A stretch of DNA of 64,000 nucleotides from Alteromonas sp. KUL42. GTDB taxonomy: Bacteria > Pseudomonadota > Gammaproteobacteria > Enterobacterales > Alteromonadaceae. The notes under the pieces are model-generated. The model searched no databases. It was not told the origin of the DNA and saw only the letters and a list, made by a program, of their open reading frames with translations. Shown one piece after another: positions 10,317 to 19,342 of the stretch. Made by a program: the position numbers and the translations under genes. Within the stretch, counting starts at the first letter, position 1. The number at the start of each line of letters is the position of its first letter. Location: assembly GCF_006538325.1 (NCBI RefSeq), contig NZ_BJKK01000013.1:62001-126000 (forward strand), written 5' to 3'.

Positions 10317-10759
10317 GCTTCAACCACGGTGTCAAAACTAATCGACTGAAGTTTTCCAATGCATGCAAACATGCTTTTCTCACCTGATGAGGCATAGTGA
10401 TCGTGAGGTAAGAACAGCGCACTAACTACATCGCCTGACGAATACGTCAATTCAATATTGATAGGCGTTTTCGCTTTAACCATATCTGTGAAAGTCTTCT
10501 GATCTGCGACACCAGGTGTTGACCAAAGAACCAATTCAAAATCTTGGTCTTCAGGTAACGTTTTCTTACGATATTTTCGGTTGGATGTTTCATCCGCAGG
10601 AGTAACATCATCAAACTGATCGCCTGAATTTACTTGTGGAAACGAATCAGGTGGAATGTTAGGTAATAGTGTATCAACCGCCCCTGCACCTGCTGCGCAG
10701 AACCGAAGAGTATTACCGGCTGGGTCGATTGGAGCTGTTGCTTTAGTAATTGCGACCAT
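10313..10759 (-). CDS. Major tail tube protein
   Basis: A 148-residue soluble protein located between the tail terminator candidate and the chaperone genes, the standard place for the tail tube subunit. It has a run of polar beta-strand segments (FELVLWSTPGV, INIELTYSSGDVV) and no membrane segment. One to two good hydrophobic clusters per strand fit a gpV-like tube fold. The name is assigned by synteny and size. Confidence 0.7.
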   Translation of the reverse strand: MVAITKATAPIDPAGNTLRFCAAGAGAVDTLLPNIPPDSFPQVNSGDQFDDVTPADETSNRKYRKKTLPEDQDFELVLWSTPGVADQKTFTDMVKAKTPINIELTYSSGDVVSALFLPHDHYASSGEKSMFACIGKLQSISFDTVVEA

Positions 10760-10761
10760 TT

Positions 10762-11154
10762 TTAAACCTCATTGTATTTGATGTTGTAGTCAAGTGCTTC
10801 GCGATAAAGTACCGATGCACCTTTTTTCTCGGATGTAGGGACGCGGCTTTCACGCATACACACTTGAATATGTAAATTGTTAATGGAAAACGATTGCTGC
10901 TGTAAGGATGCGTCTATAGCTTTACGCATGTCGCGAACTATGGTTTTGTTTTTTGCATAGCAGTCTATTTGAATCCGCGCGCTGCTCTGGCCTTTTTTGT
11001 TGGATGAATCAAACTCGTCTTCATCGTCGACTACGCTGATCATCACGTATTTATCGTTATGATTGTTTACTTCGTCAGTATCGATGCGCGTGCTTGTAAT
11101 TTTTTTAAGCTCAGAGTCAGCACGGAGCCGTGCTTTTACTGCATCTTCAATCAT
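10762..11154 (-). CDS. Tail completion/terminator protein (DUF3168-like)
   Basis: A 130-residue protein starting with a short helix (MIEDAVKARLRADSELKKI) followed by strands around YVMISVVDDEDE and ARIQIDCYAKN, the pattern of DUF3168/gp17-like proteins that cap the tail tube and join tail to head. It overlaps the gp10-like gene by 4 bases. Family call from motif pattern and gene order. Confidence 0.7.
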   Translation of the reverse strand: MIEDAVKARLRADSELKKITSTRIDTDEVNNHNDKYVMISVVDDEDEFDSSNKKGQSSARIQIDCYAKNKTIVRDMRKAIDASLQQQSFSINNLHIQVCMRESRVPTSEKKGASVLYREALDYNIKYNEV

Positions 11155-11657
11155 TTTTCGGCTCTCTTTTTCGCAATTCGTTTTTGCGCCAGCATGATCT
11201 TTTTCTTCAACTGGGCTTTTGCTCGCGCAACTGCTGCAGTAGTCTTTGACTTGAACGCGTTACGAATATCGGGGTTTGCCTGTTGGCGTGAAGTTCCGAA
11301 CTCATACTGGACAATGTAGGGTACTTTAAATACACCAACCTTTACGCGCGCAACCTCGTTTTTCCCAAAGCGTTTGTTAGTGCCGCCTTTTCTATTAGTG
11401 CTAGCCTTGCGCTTGATTCGCGATTTTAAGAAGCCAGGGCGTATTTCTACGCGATTGCCAGACTTAGTTTTAACTGTTCGTGCGTACTTGGAAACATTAA
11501 CATTTTCTTTTATATGCTCTTCGTACTCTTTTGCACCTTCGTTAAGTGCAGAGGTGAATATACCTGTTGCCTTTTTAGCACCTATTTCTTTCGCTAAATC
11601 AGTCAAAGCAGCTTCCATTTGCTTTAGACCTGAAATATCAATGCCTGCCGTGTCCAT
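11151..11657 (-). CDS. HK97 gp10-like head-tail joining protein
   Basis: A basic protein of 168 residues (DISGLKQMEAALTDLAKEIG at the start, then RVKVGVFKVPYIVQYEFGTSRQ). This is the typical outline of HK97 gp10-family proteins, with the N-terminal helix and the EFGT motif. The ATG at 11657 lies 1 base after the upstream stop; an alternative upstream ATG at 11696 would overlap the preceding gene by 38 bases. I chose the coupled start. Confidence 0.8.
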   Translation of the reverse strand: MDTAGIDISGLKQMEAALTDLAKEIGAKKATGIFTSALNEGAKEYEEHIKENVNVSKYARTVKTKSGNRVEIRPGFLKSRIKRKASTNRKGGTNKRFGKNEVARVKVGVFKVPYIVQYEFGTSRQQANPDIRNAFKSKTTAAVARAKAQLKKKIMLAQKRIAKKRAEK

Positions 11658-11658
11658 A

Positions 11659-12039
11659 CTAAGAAGGTATTTGCACTTGAGTGAGTGCGTGGCCATACGT
11701 CATGAATACAGCCCTTGCATTTTCATCAGACGTGATTTCACGATGCTTAAACATGTGAGCAACTAACAACTTGGTTAGTCGTTTCACAATTCGGCCTTTA
11801 TGAGGTGTTTCAAGTGAAATTGCATACTCAGGTGCGCTACCGTCCAAGATAGCAGCGTCCAGATCTGCTTGAGTCTCATATACTTGACGATTTATTTCTG
11901 ATGCAACAATGGCCGTAGCATCTTCAATAAAATCATTCAGTTCGCCTGAATCAAACTCCTCGTCTGTATCGACATCAGAGGCGTCAACTCCAAGCTGTCG
12001 CTGCGCCTCTTCAAGAGTAATAAAATTAAAACTAGGCAT
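11659..12039 (-). CDS. gp6-like head-tail connector
   Basis: A 126-residue protein beginning FITLEEAQRQLGVD, with an acidic segment and helical core (LNDFIEDATAIVASEINRQV). This is the classic form of the HK97 gp6-like connector that forms a ring under the portal. It lies after the capsid and a small basic protein, and directly before the gp10-like gene. Confidence 0.85.
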   Translation of the reverse strand: MPSFNFITLEEAQRQLGVDASDVDTDEEFDSGELNDFIEDATAIVASEINRQVYETQADLDAAILDGSAPEYAISLETPHKGRIVKRLTKLLVAHMFKHREITSDENARAVFMTYGHALTQVQIPS

Positions 12040-12044
12040 GTGCG

Positions 12045-12251
12045 TTAGCTTTTCTTCTCAGCACTCTTATATTCGGAAGGTACTACTGCAATTTTATCCT
12101 TGATCAGCTTTTCAGCCTGCTCAGTAGGAAAGCCAGCAGTTTCACCAGTGTTGTAGCGGTCGAAGCGCTTAAGGAACGTAACCGCTTTCACGTCTTTTTT
12201 CGACTTAACTTGCTGTTTTTTATCGTCAGTAGCGTTGTTTTGGTCAGCCAT
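12045..12251 (-). CDS. Small phage head-module protein, unknown function
   Basis: A 68-residue, very lysine-rich protein (KKQQVKSKKDVKAV) between capsid and connector. It contains a FDRYNTGETAGFPTEQAEKLIK segment resembling the short proteins found at this place in many HK97-type modules. No enzymatic motif. Its stop is 6 bases before the connector start. Confidence 0.65.
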   Translation of the reverse strand: MADQNNATDDKKQQVKSKKDVKAVTFLKRFDRYNTGETAGFPTEQAEKLIKDKIAVVPSEYKSAEKKS

Positions 12252-12318
12252 TTTTTTGATCCTAATTCAAAGAAAAATTCTACGCCCCCATATGGAGGCG
12301 CTGGTTAAGAGCGAAGCA

Positions 12319-13626
12319 TTAGTTGAGGCCGATGCCCCATTTAACCCCAGTGATAATTGCTGCAGCAGTGTCATGTCGCAATAACATGTCGTGCTCTGTG
12401 ATGATTCTCAAGACGGTTTGATCGCGAGAGAAGGCCGACACTAATTCAGCACCGTCTTTGTACGTTGCATCAGTAGATACAGCGATGTTCACATTGTACG
12501 TATCACCGATGATGACCTGGCTAAAATCAACAAATGAAATTTCTGATTCGTCACCACCTACACCGAGGTTTTCTGGCAGCTGGTTAGTGAATTCAACCTT
12601 GTACATTTTAAGCATGCCGCGTTCCATTTCAGGGTATGCTTTGTTACCGTTTCCATCCCGTAGGCCAGCAATGTACGTAAATACGCTGGGAGACATGATC
12701 CAACCACAATCAAGCATTGGTGCATTCGATAACCGCAGCTTCAGAATTGCAGCATCAAGCTTACCGTCGACTTCTGCGAGAGTTGCGGAGCTCGTTATTG
12801 CAGATGAATCAATAATGTTTCCAGCAGCGGCCTGATGGCGAATACCAGTCGGAGAATCACCCGTACCGTCCGAACGGAGCAGGGCCAAGTCTTTTGTCAG
12901 ACCAACCGTTTCAACAAGATCGTCACGCACAAAATTCACCGCAGACATAGATGACTGTCTAAGTAAGTCGTTTGAAATGGGAGTTAACGCGGTCAACTTT
13001 TTAGCGCTTAGCTTAGACTGCCCCACTGACGCGCCACTTGCATTTGTATCGGCACCTTCTGCACCGTACCCGGCATTTGCACGTCCGGTTTTTCGTGTCA
13101 TCGTCATATTTCCACTTGGCATTGGAATATGGCGCGCACCCATTCTTTCGATTACGGTGCGTGGCTTTAACATTTCGATGAAGTCTGAGGAATGCTGCTC
13201 TTGAACAAGGTAACCTGCTTGCGCTGGCGTAGCAGTATCAAGAGAGGCAGCCATCTGAGGGTCTGCGAAATTGCTTTCAATGTACTCAGGTACACTAACT
13301 GCGGTATTGTGTGTGCTAGCTACAGCCATCGCTACCATAGCCATTTTCTGACCAGGCTTGTACTCTTTATCGTTGCCGTTTCCAGCATAGACATGCACTG
13401 CGCTCGACGATACCGGCTTTGCATGAGATGCAGCCATCGATTGTGCTTTTTCAGCTCGTTGAATTTGGGCCGTTAGGTTATTGAAATCAGTTTCTAATGC
13501 ATCGAACTTTTCAATTTCCTCAGCGCTTAAGCTTTGACCTTCTTCAAGCTCAGCTTCTTTGTCTGCCAATGCTTGGATCTGGTCTTTCACCCCAGCACGC
13601 TTTGCTAGTAGCTCTTTAAGTTTCAT
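12319..13626 (-). CDS. HK97-fold major capsid protein
   Basis: A 435-residue protein with an N-terminal coiled coil (residues 1-65), as in the delta domain that HK97-type capsids use as scaffold and lose on maturation. The core has QAGYLVQEQHSSDFIEMLKP, RMGARHIPMPSGNMTMTRKTG and a C-terminal SRDQTVLRIITEHDMLLR, all typical of this capsid family. The adjacent S49-type protease would cut the delta domain. Start ATG follows the protease stop by one base. Confidence 0.95.
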   Translation of the reverse strand: MKLKELLAKRAGVKDQIQALADKEAELEEGQSLSAEEIEKFDALETDFNNLTAQIQRAEKAQSMAASHAKPVSSSAVHVYAGNGNDKEYKPGQKMAMVAMAVASTHNTAVSVPEYIESNFADPQMAASLDTATPAQAGYLVQEQHSSDFIEMLKPRTVIERMGARHIPMPSGNMTMTRKTGRANAGYGAEGADTNASGASVGQSKLSAKKLTALTPISNDLLRQSSMSAVNFVRDDLVETVGLTKDLALLRSDGTGDSPTGIRHQAAAGNIIDSSAITSSATLAEVDGKLDAAILKLRLSNAPMLDCGWIMSPSVFTYIAGLRDGNGNKAYPEMERGMLKMYKVEFTNQLPENLGVGGDESEISFVDFSQVIIGDTYNVNIAVSTDATYKDGAELVSAFSRDQTVLRIITEHDMLLRHDTAAAIITGVKWGIGLN

Positions 13627-13627
13627 A

Positions 13628-14548
13628 CTATTGTTCTCCTACCTCGTGCGAGGTACTTTGGTTAGTGAGTTTTATTGCGGTGGCTCGTCTAGCGATTCGA
13701 CGAGAATTAGTTGGTTTAGAAGGGCGGTTGCGTTCTAAAACAGTGCTCAAGGCGCTGTTTATTGAAGTAACATGATCAATTAATTTCAAAGATAATGCGC
13801 TTTCAGCGGTGTAAGTCTTGGCTTGTGTCTCGATTACTGCGTTAACACTTATGCCTCTATTACGGGCCACAGTGTTAACAAACAACGAATAAGAACTATC
13901 AATACGCTCTTGAATGTGCGCATGCGCGGCTTCGCTTAAAGGCTCATCTGGATTGCCATCAGCCTTGTGAGTACCAGCCTTGATATAGGTAACCTTTCTT
14001 CCTTGCTGTTCGTTATGAACTGAGTTGTCGACATGTGCGGTAATAACACCAATTGAACCAACGCCAGCAGTGCGAGGCGCAAATATTTCTGACGCTGAAG
14101 ATGCTAATAAAAAGGCCGCTGAATAAGCGGCCTCGTTTACAAATGCTGTTATTGGTTTGATACTTCGACTTTCGTAAATCTTATCTGCGAGATCGAAGGC
14201 ACCTGAAACCTGCCCCCCGTGACTGTCAATGTCCAATACAATCTCTGTGACCGAAGGATTGTTTAAAGCCTTATCTAACTGAGACTCAATTTCTTGATAT
14301 GACGTTAAGCCAGACATCGCGTTCAAGCCGATGGATTTATGGGTGATAGAGCCATTAATTGGAATGACCGCAATAGCTCCATTTTGGCTTTCAATTTTAC
14401 TGGGCGTTGACATCGAGCTTGCAGTACTAATTCCTTCTAACTCAATGTTAGCGCGATCGGCCATGGCAACTAATATCGCGTTTAATTTGGGCTGTGAAAG
14501 CATCAGTGGCTCATTGAGTAACATCGTTTCGATAAGGCTATTCTTCAT
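13628..14548 (-). CDS. S49/SppA-like prohead protease
   Basis: A peptidase of about 306 residues with the S49 core: IVLDIDSHGGQVSGAFDLAD, then AAYSAAFLLASSA carrying the probable nucleophile Ser, then GVGSIGVITAHVD. It lies between portal and capsid, where phages of this type keep the maturation protease that removes the capsid delta domain. The ATG at 14548 has a GGAG six bases upstream; a GTG at 14560 is an alternative. It overlaps the portal gene by 11 bases. Confidence 0.9.
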   Translation of the reverse strand: MKNSLIETMLLNEPLMLSQPKLNAILVAMADRANIELEGISTASSMSTPSKIESQNGAIAVIPINGSITHKSIGLNAMSGLTSYQEIESQLDKALNNPSVTEIVLDIDSHGGQVSGAFDLADKIYESRSIKPITAFVNEAAYSAAFLLASSASEIFAPRTAGVGSIGVITAHVDNSVHNEQQGRKVTYIKAGTHKADGNPDEPLSEAAHAHIQERIDSSYSLFVNTVARNRGISVNAVIETQAKTYTAESALSLKLIDHVTSINSALSTVLERNRPSKPTNSRRIARRATAIKLTNQSTSHEVGEQ

Positions 14549-15749
14549 TTTTGTCTCCACTTAAGCTCATATTTTTAGGCAACCTGTACTCACCACCTCG
14601 CCCATCGGGACGAATATTCATATTTTCCTTCTGCCTAACTTCATCGGGGCTCATGATTCCGCTATCAATAGCTTTTCCATATCCGTTCATTCTGGTTTCA
14701 AAATCTGTCTGAATCAGCGAATCAAAGTTAAATTCGAAGTAGAAGTCTTCTTTCTCATCTTCAAACAACAGTTTGTCTGCTAAACATTCAGCCCACATAA
14801 CAGTATGTGGTTGGATACAATTACCAGCATGACTCTGCCCTTGGTGCTCAATGTTAGAGAACGTGGCTTTTTCCATCAGGCCAACGAGGTGCGGCGCCAC
14901 TCTGAGTGCGCCACATATTTGATAAGCGGTAAAACTGCGGCTTTCCAGAAACTGTGACTCTACGTGATTCAGTTTCATCACTTCGGCTTTCATACCTTCA
15001 GCTAGTACTGCCACCGATTGGGTATTAGCAGCACCATTGTATTGCTCATCCCACTTTTTCTTTATTTCAGTTTTGGCTTCTGGTGAAAGCGTCTTCGGGT
15101 GCTCAAGGATAACGCCAGGGCGCGCACCATTGCCAAAATAGGCAGCGGCGTGCTCTGTGCTCGCAATATCTAACCCAAGAGTTTCTGCAATTTGGTAAAC
15201 CAGATTTACCCCCATGATGCCGTCATAGGACATACCACGTAAATGCAAAACATTTTCTGCAGGGGCGATACCTTTTTCTTTTCCTAGGTCGTAAAACAAC
15301 TCACCTTCACTGGTCTTGAGCACCGTAACCTTATCGGGATGCTGGGGAATAAGTGCTGTCGGGTTACCATTGTTATCGTGTTGAATCACTGCGTATGCAT
15401 TACCTCGCATACAAACATGTAGCTGCATCATCAGCTTGAACTGGAAAGCGGTTTGGAATGGATTGGGTTTCCGTCGAAGCAACTTAAATAGACCGTGACT
15501 GCGCGCTTTAGACCTTGAACCATCTTCTAGTCGCTCAAACAAATCTAAAGGCAACTTTGCTAGGTCTTCTGAAATGACTTTCACGCACGAAAAGAAGGTA
15601 ATACTGTTGAGCGCTTTATCTGGTGTAATTTTAATGCCGGCTCTTGAAGAGGAAGTACCACCAAAGATATTCGTAAACCAAGACTCAGGGTTATCAACTG
15701 AAGATCTTAAAGGGTGACCACTGCCAGACAGTACGTCAAAAATTGCCAT
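14538..15749 (-). CDS. HK97-family portal protein
   Basis: A 403-residue protein with the family hallmarks: SVAVLAEGMKAEVMKLNHVESQFLESRSF and ICGALRVAPHLVG in the middle, YAVIQHDNNGNPTALIPQHP upstream. The portal forms the dodecameric ring for DNA packaging and exit. It lies in the standard order terminase - small membrane protein - portal - protease - capsid, and starts one base before the small gene's stop. Confidence 0.95.
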   Translation of the reverse strand: MAIFDVLSGSGHPLRSSVDNPESWFTNIFGGTSSSRAGIKITPDKALNSITFFSCVKVISEDLAKLPLDLFERLEDGSRSKARSHGLFKLLRRKPNPFQTAFQFKLMMQLHVCMRGNAYAVIQHDNNGNPTALIPQHPDKVTVLKTSEGELFYDLGKEKGIAPAENVLHLRGMSYDGIMGVNLVYQIAETLGLDIASTEHAAAYFGNGARPGVILEHPKTLSPEAKTEIKKKWDEQYNGAANTQSVAVLAEGMKAEVMKLNHVESQFLESRSFTAYQICGALRVAPHLVGLMEKATFSNIEHQGQSHAGNCIQPHTVMWAECLADKLLFEDEKEDFYFEFNFDSLIQTDFETRMNGYGKAIDSGIMSPDEVRQKENMNIRPDGRGGEYRLPKNMSLSGDKNEE

Positions 15750-15901
15750 TATTGCTCACCATTTTGGTTAATTCGTTTGGCGTTTAAGAAGGAGAACGCC
15801 ATCAATAAAACCCCACCTGTAGCGAATGCCAACCATGGCGCTAGTGTATAGAGACCAAAACAAAGCAGGCCGGTGCCAGTCAAACCTATTAAATCATTCA
15901 T
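15749..15901 (-). CDS. Small membrane protein of the head module
   Basis: A short protein (50 residues from ATG 15901, MNDLIGLTGTG) with two hydrophobic segments (LLCFGLYTLAPWLAFATGGVL and following). It starts 5 bases after the terminase stop and overlaps the portal start. A longer form from ATG 15931 would overlap the terminase gene. Function unknown; similar tiny membrane proteins occur at this place in related phages. Confidence 0.6.
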   Translation of the reverse strand: MNDLIGLTGTGLLCFGLYTLAPWLAFATGGVLLMAFSFLNAKRINQNGEQ

Positions 15902-15905
15902 AATA

Positions 15906-17696
15906 TTAGAGGCCGAAATTCGAATCTTCATAAGCGCTTGGGGTCTCTCCACCATTGATTAATGCACGGTTCATGGCTGTGAATAACGCTGTCGCACCAT
16001 CAATTTTATTGTGCTTTTTCTCGCCAGCTTTACGCGGAAAAATATTGTCGTTTCTGTCTGGTGCCACTTCGACGTTACCCATCATCCAATTCATAACCGG
16101 GTTACCATCGTGGGTTATCGCTTTGTCATGGATCATGGCTTCCAGCTTTTTCATAACGTCAGAAAAGTTTCGCACAGTCTGACCAATATGCATGACCTCT
16201 ACGCCTTCCTCGTCAAGGTTCCCTGTCATTTCTCGGGTATTCCAAGGGTCCATGCAGAGCTCTTTGCAGTTTTCTTGCGCACCGTAATTCATTAGCACTG
16301 GCTGCAATATAGAGTTGCGCATTTGTGCGCCTGGCGTAATGTTGATAAAACCTTTATCACCCCATTGCTGAACCCGATTCTTTAGACGCTCAGGTAAGTA
16401 GCCAAGGCCAATTTCAGGGAAATAGAATTCAGTTTTGATATAGAGGTGTTTAGGCTCTTGAATGGTAACCATCTGGGTAGCCCCGTTTCGTTCCACGGGT
16501 ACCTCGACCGTTTCAAACTCTACATACAGCCGAATGATTGCAGTTATATCTTGCTCTGGCGCATAGTCATAGCCTACCCACATGGGTAGGCTATCAATAT
16601 TTTCAGGAAATTCACCAGCCAGCGCCTTCCATTCTTTCCCATCCAGCCAAGCGCCTGCTACGTCTGACCAAACATTTAAATGCTTAACGAGAAAATTCAG
16701 CTTTGCCAGCAATCCTATTTGCGCTTCTTTAGCCTGAGAACGCATATCTCTGATCTTTTTAGAGCGACCGAGATTGGGGTTTGCCTTTGGCCATGTCGAC
16801 TCATCGAACGGGTCGTCATCCTCATCAAGCGTAAATATAATGCCAAAATACGTGTCGTCTTCGTATTCATCGTCAGGGTCTAAAATGCGGATTATTAACT
16901 GGCGCTGCTCAAAACAAATGCCGTCTTTGCTGAAGCCTGCTGTTGTGATGGCCAGCGTCAACGGATTAAGCCGTGCGCCAGTTCCTGTGATCAATACATC
17001 CCACAAATCTCTGAATTTATGAGCGTGTAATTCATCAACTATATTGCAATGGCTATTCAGACCATCGAGCGAGTCTGCATCGCGAGACAACGGCTTGAAC
17101 ACACTATTGGTTGACTCAATTTCCATGTGAGTCTTGTGCACTTTTATCTCAGAAAGCAAAGGCGACTTCTTCACCATCGCGGCCGCTGCGTCAAAGACTA
17201 TCTTTGCTTGGTCTTTTTTAGTCGCAGCTGCGTAAACTTCTGCGCCACCTTCCCCGTCAGCACCGAGCATGTATAGACCAATACCAGAGCTTAATGTGGA
17301 CTTGTTATTCTTACGGGCGACTTCATCGTATGCTCTGGTGAAGCGCCGAGTGTATCTGCTTTCGTCCTCATCCCATTTGTACCAACCGAAGATGTTGATA
17401 ATGATGAATGCTTCATGTAGCGCTAAGACTATCGGCTGACCAGACAACTCCCCTTTAACATGCGTGCAAAAGCTTGGAAAGAACGCCAACGCTGTAGCTG
17501 CTTTCTCGGGTATAAAAAGCAAACCACGTTCTTTGCCATTCACCATGTCGTTATAAAAACGCATGCATGACCATTTGACATATTTGCAGGCTATTTCTGA
17601 CCCATCAATTACATTCAGCGCCCAGTTAATGGCATCTTGAACAGTCGGGTTTAAATCAATAGCTCGCTCTAGCTGCTCTCGAAAAACCTTGTCCAT
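15906..17696 (-). CDS. Terminase large subunit
   Basis: A 596-residue protein of the HK97/Terminase_1 type. The ATPase part includes EVYAAATKKDQAKIVFDAA (Walker A-deviant region) and HCNIVDELHAHKFRDLWD (DE pair of Walker B), followed by ITTAGFSKDGICFEQRQ; the C-terminal nuclease part has GYDYAPEQDITAI. It powers DNA packaging and cuts concatemers. It follows the P27-like small subunit by 2 bases, and an HNH gene lies upstream, as in cos-packaging HK97-type phages. Confidence 0.95.
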   Translation of the reverse strand: MDKVFREQLERAIDLNPTVQDAINWALNVIDGSEIACKYVKWSCMRFYNDMVNGKERGLLFIPEKAATALAFFPSFCTHVKGELSGQPIVLALHEAFIIINIFGWYKWDEDESRYTRRFTRAYDEVARKNNKSTLSSGIGLYMLGADGEGGAEVYAAATKKDQAKIVFDAAAAMVKKSPLLSEIKVHKTHMEIESTNSVFKPLSRDADSLDGLNSHCNIVDELHAHKFRDLWDVLITGTGARLNPLTLAITTAGFSKDGICFEQRQLIIRILDPDDEYEDDTYFGIIFTLDEDDDPFDESTWPKANPNLGRSKKIRDMRSQAKEAQIGLLAKLNFLVKHLNVWSDVAGAWLDGKEWKALAGEFPENIDSLPMWVGYDYAPEQDITAIIRLYVEFETVEVPVERNGATQMVTIQEPKHLYIKTEFYFPEIGLGYLPERLKNRVQQWGDKGFINITPGAQMRNSILQPVLMNYGAQENCKELCMDPWNTREMTGNLDEEGVEVMHIGQTVRNFSDVMKKLEAMIHDKAITHDGNPVMNWMMGNVEVAPDRNDNIFPRKAGEKKHNKIDGATALFTAMNRALINGGETPSAYEDSNFGL

Positions 17697-17698
17697 GT

Positions 17699-18244
17699 TT
17701 AATTGATTGGTTTTTCAGGACTCGACGCAGCGTTCATAGGCATCGAGAGTAAGTCCAACTGGGCGCTTGACTCTATCTTCTTGCCAAAGATTTCTAGTAG
17801 CAATTCATTAGAGTCTGTTTGGGAATTAATATTAGCAATTGCTGCCCTAGCACGTGGGTTCGCACCAATCTTATCTAAGAGTGAATCATAGCGCGCTTCG
17901 CTCTTTTTCACCGCGTCAAATAATGGGTTAAGTTTACGCAGTGTCTGCCCATTAGTACCGACAGTTTTATAAGTGACACCCTGGGCCTTTAGGTCTTTAC
18001 GCATCGTTTTTAGCGCTGCGAATTCGTCAGCAATTTCGCGCAACGTGAAAGAATCTTGTGCGCCTAGAATATTGAGATCAGCAAAAACCTCTCTCAACTT
18101 TTCGTAAAACTTGTTTGCTGTAGTGCAAGTCAACTCTTTGTAATCCAGCAGTTCGCCGGTTGCGTCGACTTCTTCAACTGCTCGGCTTTTTCTATGAGTG
18201 CCGAGCGCTTTTTTTTCTGACTCAGATTTTCTCGGACGTCCCAT
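17699..18244 (-). CDS. Terminase small subunit (P27-like)
   Basis: A 181-residue basic protein starting GRPRKSESEKKALGTHRKSR, as in the P27-family small terminase proteins. A mid-region RARAAIANINSQTDSNELLLEIFGKK matches the family's helical end. It recognises viral DNA and delivers it to the large subunit, encoded 2 bases downstream. Confidence 0.85.
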   Translation of the reverse strand: MGRPRKSESEKKALGTHRKSRAVEEVDATGELLDYKELTCTTANKFYEKLREVFADLNILGAQDSFTLREIADEFAALKTMRKDLKAQGVTYKTVGTNGQTLRKLNPLFDAVKKSEARYDSLLDKIGANPRARAAIANINSQTDSNELLLEIFGKKIESSAQLDLLSMPMNAASSPEKPIN

Positions 18245-18363
18245 GATTTTGTTTCTCTATTGAATTTAACTTCTGAAAAAAAAGGTTTGGAGTTTTGGCA
18301 TTTCTAAAAATTTACCTGGGGCGGCGGTACTTTGAAAAAAGGCTGTAGAGATTTAACCACCCC

Positions 18364-18711
18364 CTACCTACACCTTTCCGTGGCTGTTTTACTTTTGTGG
18401 TGCTCGTCGCATAGCGACTGAAGGTTACTCATGTCATCGGTACCGTTGCGTGACTTGGGAATGATATGGTCAACCGTAGTTGCTGGTACATCCATACCTT
18501 GCTGACTACACAAGCAACAGAGATAATCATCACGCACTAAGACTTTCTGTCTCAGTTCTTCCCAGTCAGAACCATAACCACGCTCGTGTCGATTACCATT
18601 GTCTCGTTCTACCCTGAACCAACCAGAAGATACTTTGTGCTTAGCACAGTAACCTTGATACTCCTTTCTTCCCTTGCCTTTACAGCCGGGGCTTCTACAA
18701 GGACTGAACAT
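18364..18711 (-). CDS. HNH endonuclease
   Basis: A 115-residue protein with paired Cys motifs (CRSPGCKGKG, CCLCSQQG), the HNH core TTVDHIIPKSRNGTDDMSNLQSLCDEHHKSK, and a C-terminal KTATERCR. HNH proteins adjacent to terminase subunits take part in cos cleavage in HK97-type phages. The 119 bases between it and the small terminase gene are AT-rich, carry no gene and are a candidate cos location. Confidence 0.92.
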   Translation of the reverse strand: MFSPCRSPGCKGKGRKEYQGYCAKHKVSSGWFRVERDNGNRHERGYGSDWEELRQKVLVRDDYLCCLCSQQGMDVPATTVDHIIPKSRNGTDDMSNLQSLCDEHHKSKTATERCR

Positions 18712-18714
18712 AAC

Positions 18715-18993
18715 TTACTCAGTGTCCCTATCAGCTGACCAGTCTCTCAACTTCTGTTTATCAAAATTGCACGTGTTCAGTGACTGATAAAGCTTTCCGA
18801 TTAACAACACCATGTCTTCGTTCGTTTGAACGTCTATTGTAGGCAGCAAACAATCCTGCATCAGCTGGCGAGGAGGTAATACTTTTTGAACCTTTATAAC
18901 TGGTATTGTTCTGGTCTGTATCTCTGGCGTTGTTGAGCAACCCAATGACAGCAACAGGAACAGGCTCATTAGCCCAACGTTTAACTTGTTCAT
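18715..18993 (-). CDS. Rz1-like outer-membrane spanin lipoprotein
   Basis: A 92-residue lipoprotein from ATG 18993. The signal peptide ends in LLLSLGC, with Cys19 as lipidation site, followed by STTPE and proline-containing sequence. It begins inside the Rz frame in another reading frame and extends 46 bases past it, the classic overlapping Rz/Rz1 layout. It would fuse outer and inner membranes with Rz in the last step of lysis. Confidence 0.85.
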   Translation of the reverse strand: MNKLNVGLMSLFLLLSLGCSTTPEIQTRTIPVIKVQKVLPPRQLMQDCLLPTIDVQTNEDMVLLIGKLYQSLNTCNFDKQKLRDWSADRDTE

Positions 18994-19342
18994 CGGCCTG
19001 CTCCAGCTTATCGAGATTAGTTTCAAAGTCGCTTAATTGCTCACGCAGTGTTGTAATAACCCTGAGTCGTTGAGCTGCCAGCTCTTCGCGTGTTTCGATT
19101 TCAGTTAGCGCTACTTGAGTGGCGTTATTTGCTTGGTGAATACCAATCTTGAGTGAGACTATCTCTGCGCGCTTATCAATCAGCTGCTGCTCCTTAGCAT
19201 CAATATCTACCTGTTGAAGTTCGATTTGCTCGTTGAGCGATGATACATACCAGTACAAAGCACCAATGCTCAATACAACCAACACTAACTTAGTTACCCG
19301 TGCTGACCATAAGCCAGTGAAACCTTTTAATATGGTTAACAT
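18761..19342 (-). CDS. Rz-like inner-membrane spanin
   Basis: A protein of about 193 residues from ATG 19342, preceded by AAGGAAA. One N-terminal membrane segment (TKLVLVVLSIGALYWYV) is followed by a long coiled coil (about residues 35-120) as in i-spanins. The gene overlaps the transglycosylase end by 53 bases and hosts the Rz1 start. A longer open frame to 19480 exists but would overlap the lysis enzyme heavily and lacks this binding site. Confidence 0.8.
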   Translation of the reverse strand: MLTILKGFTGLWSARVTKLVLVVLSIGALYWYVSSLNEQIELQQVDIDAKEQQLIDKRAEIVSLKIGIHQANNATQVALTEIETREELAAQRLRVITTLREQLSDFETNLDKLEQADEQVKRWANEPVPVAVIGLLNNARDTDQNNTSYKGSKSITSSPADAGLFAAYNRRSNERRHGVVNRKALSVTEHVQF

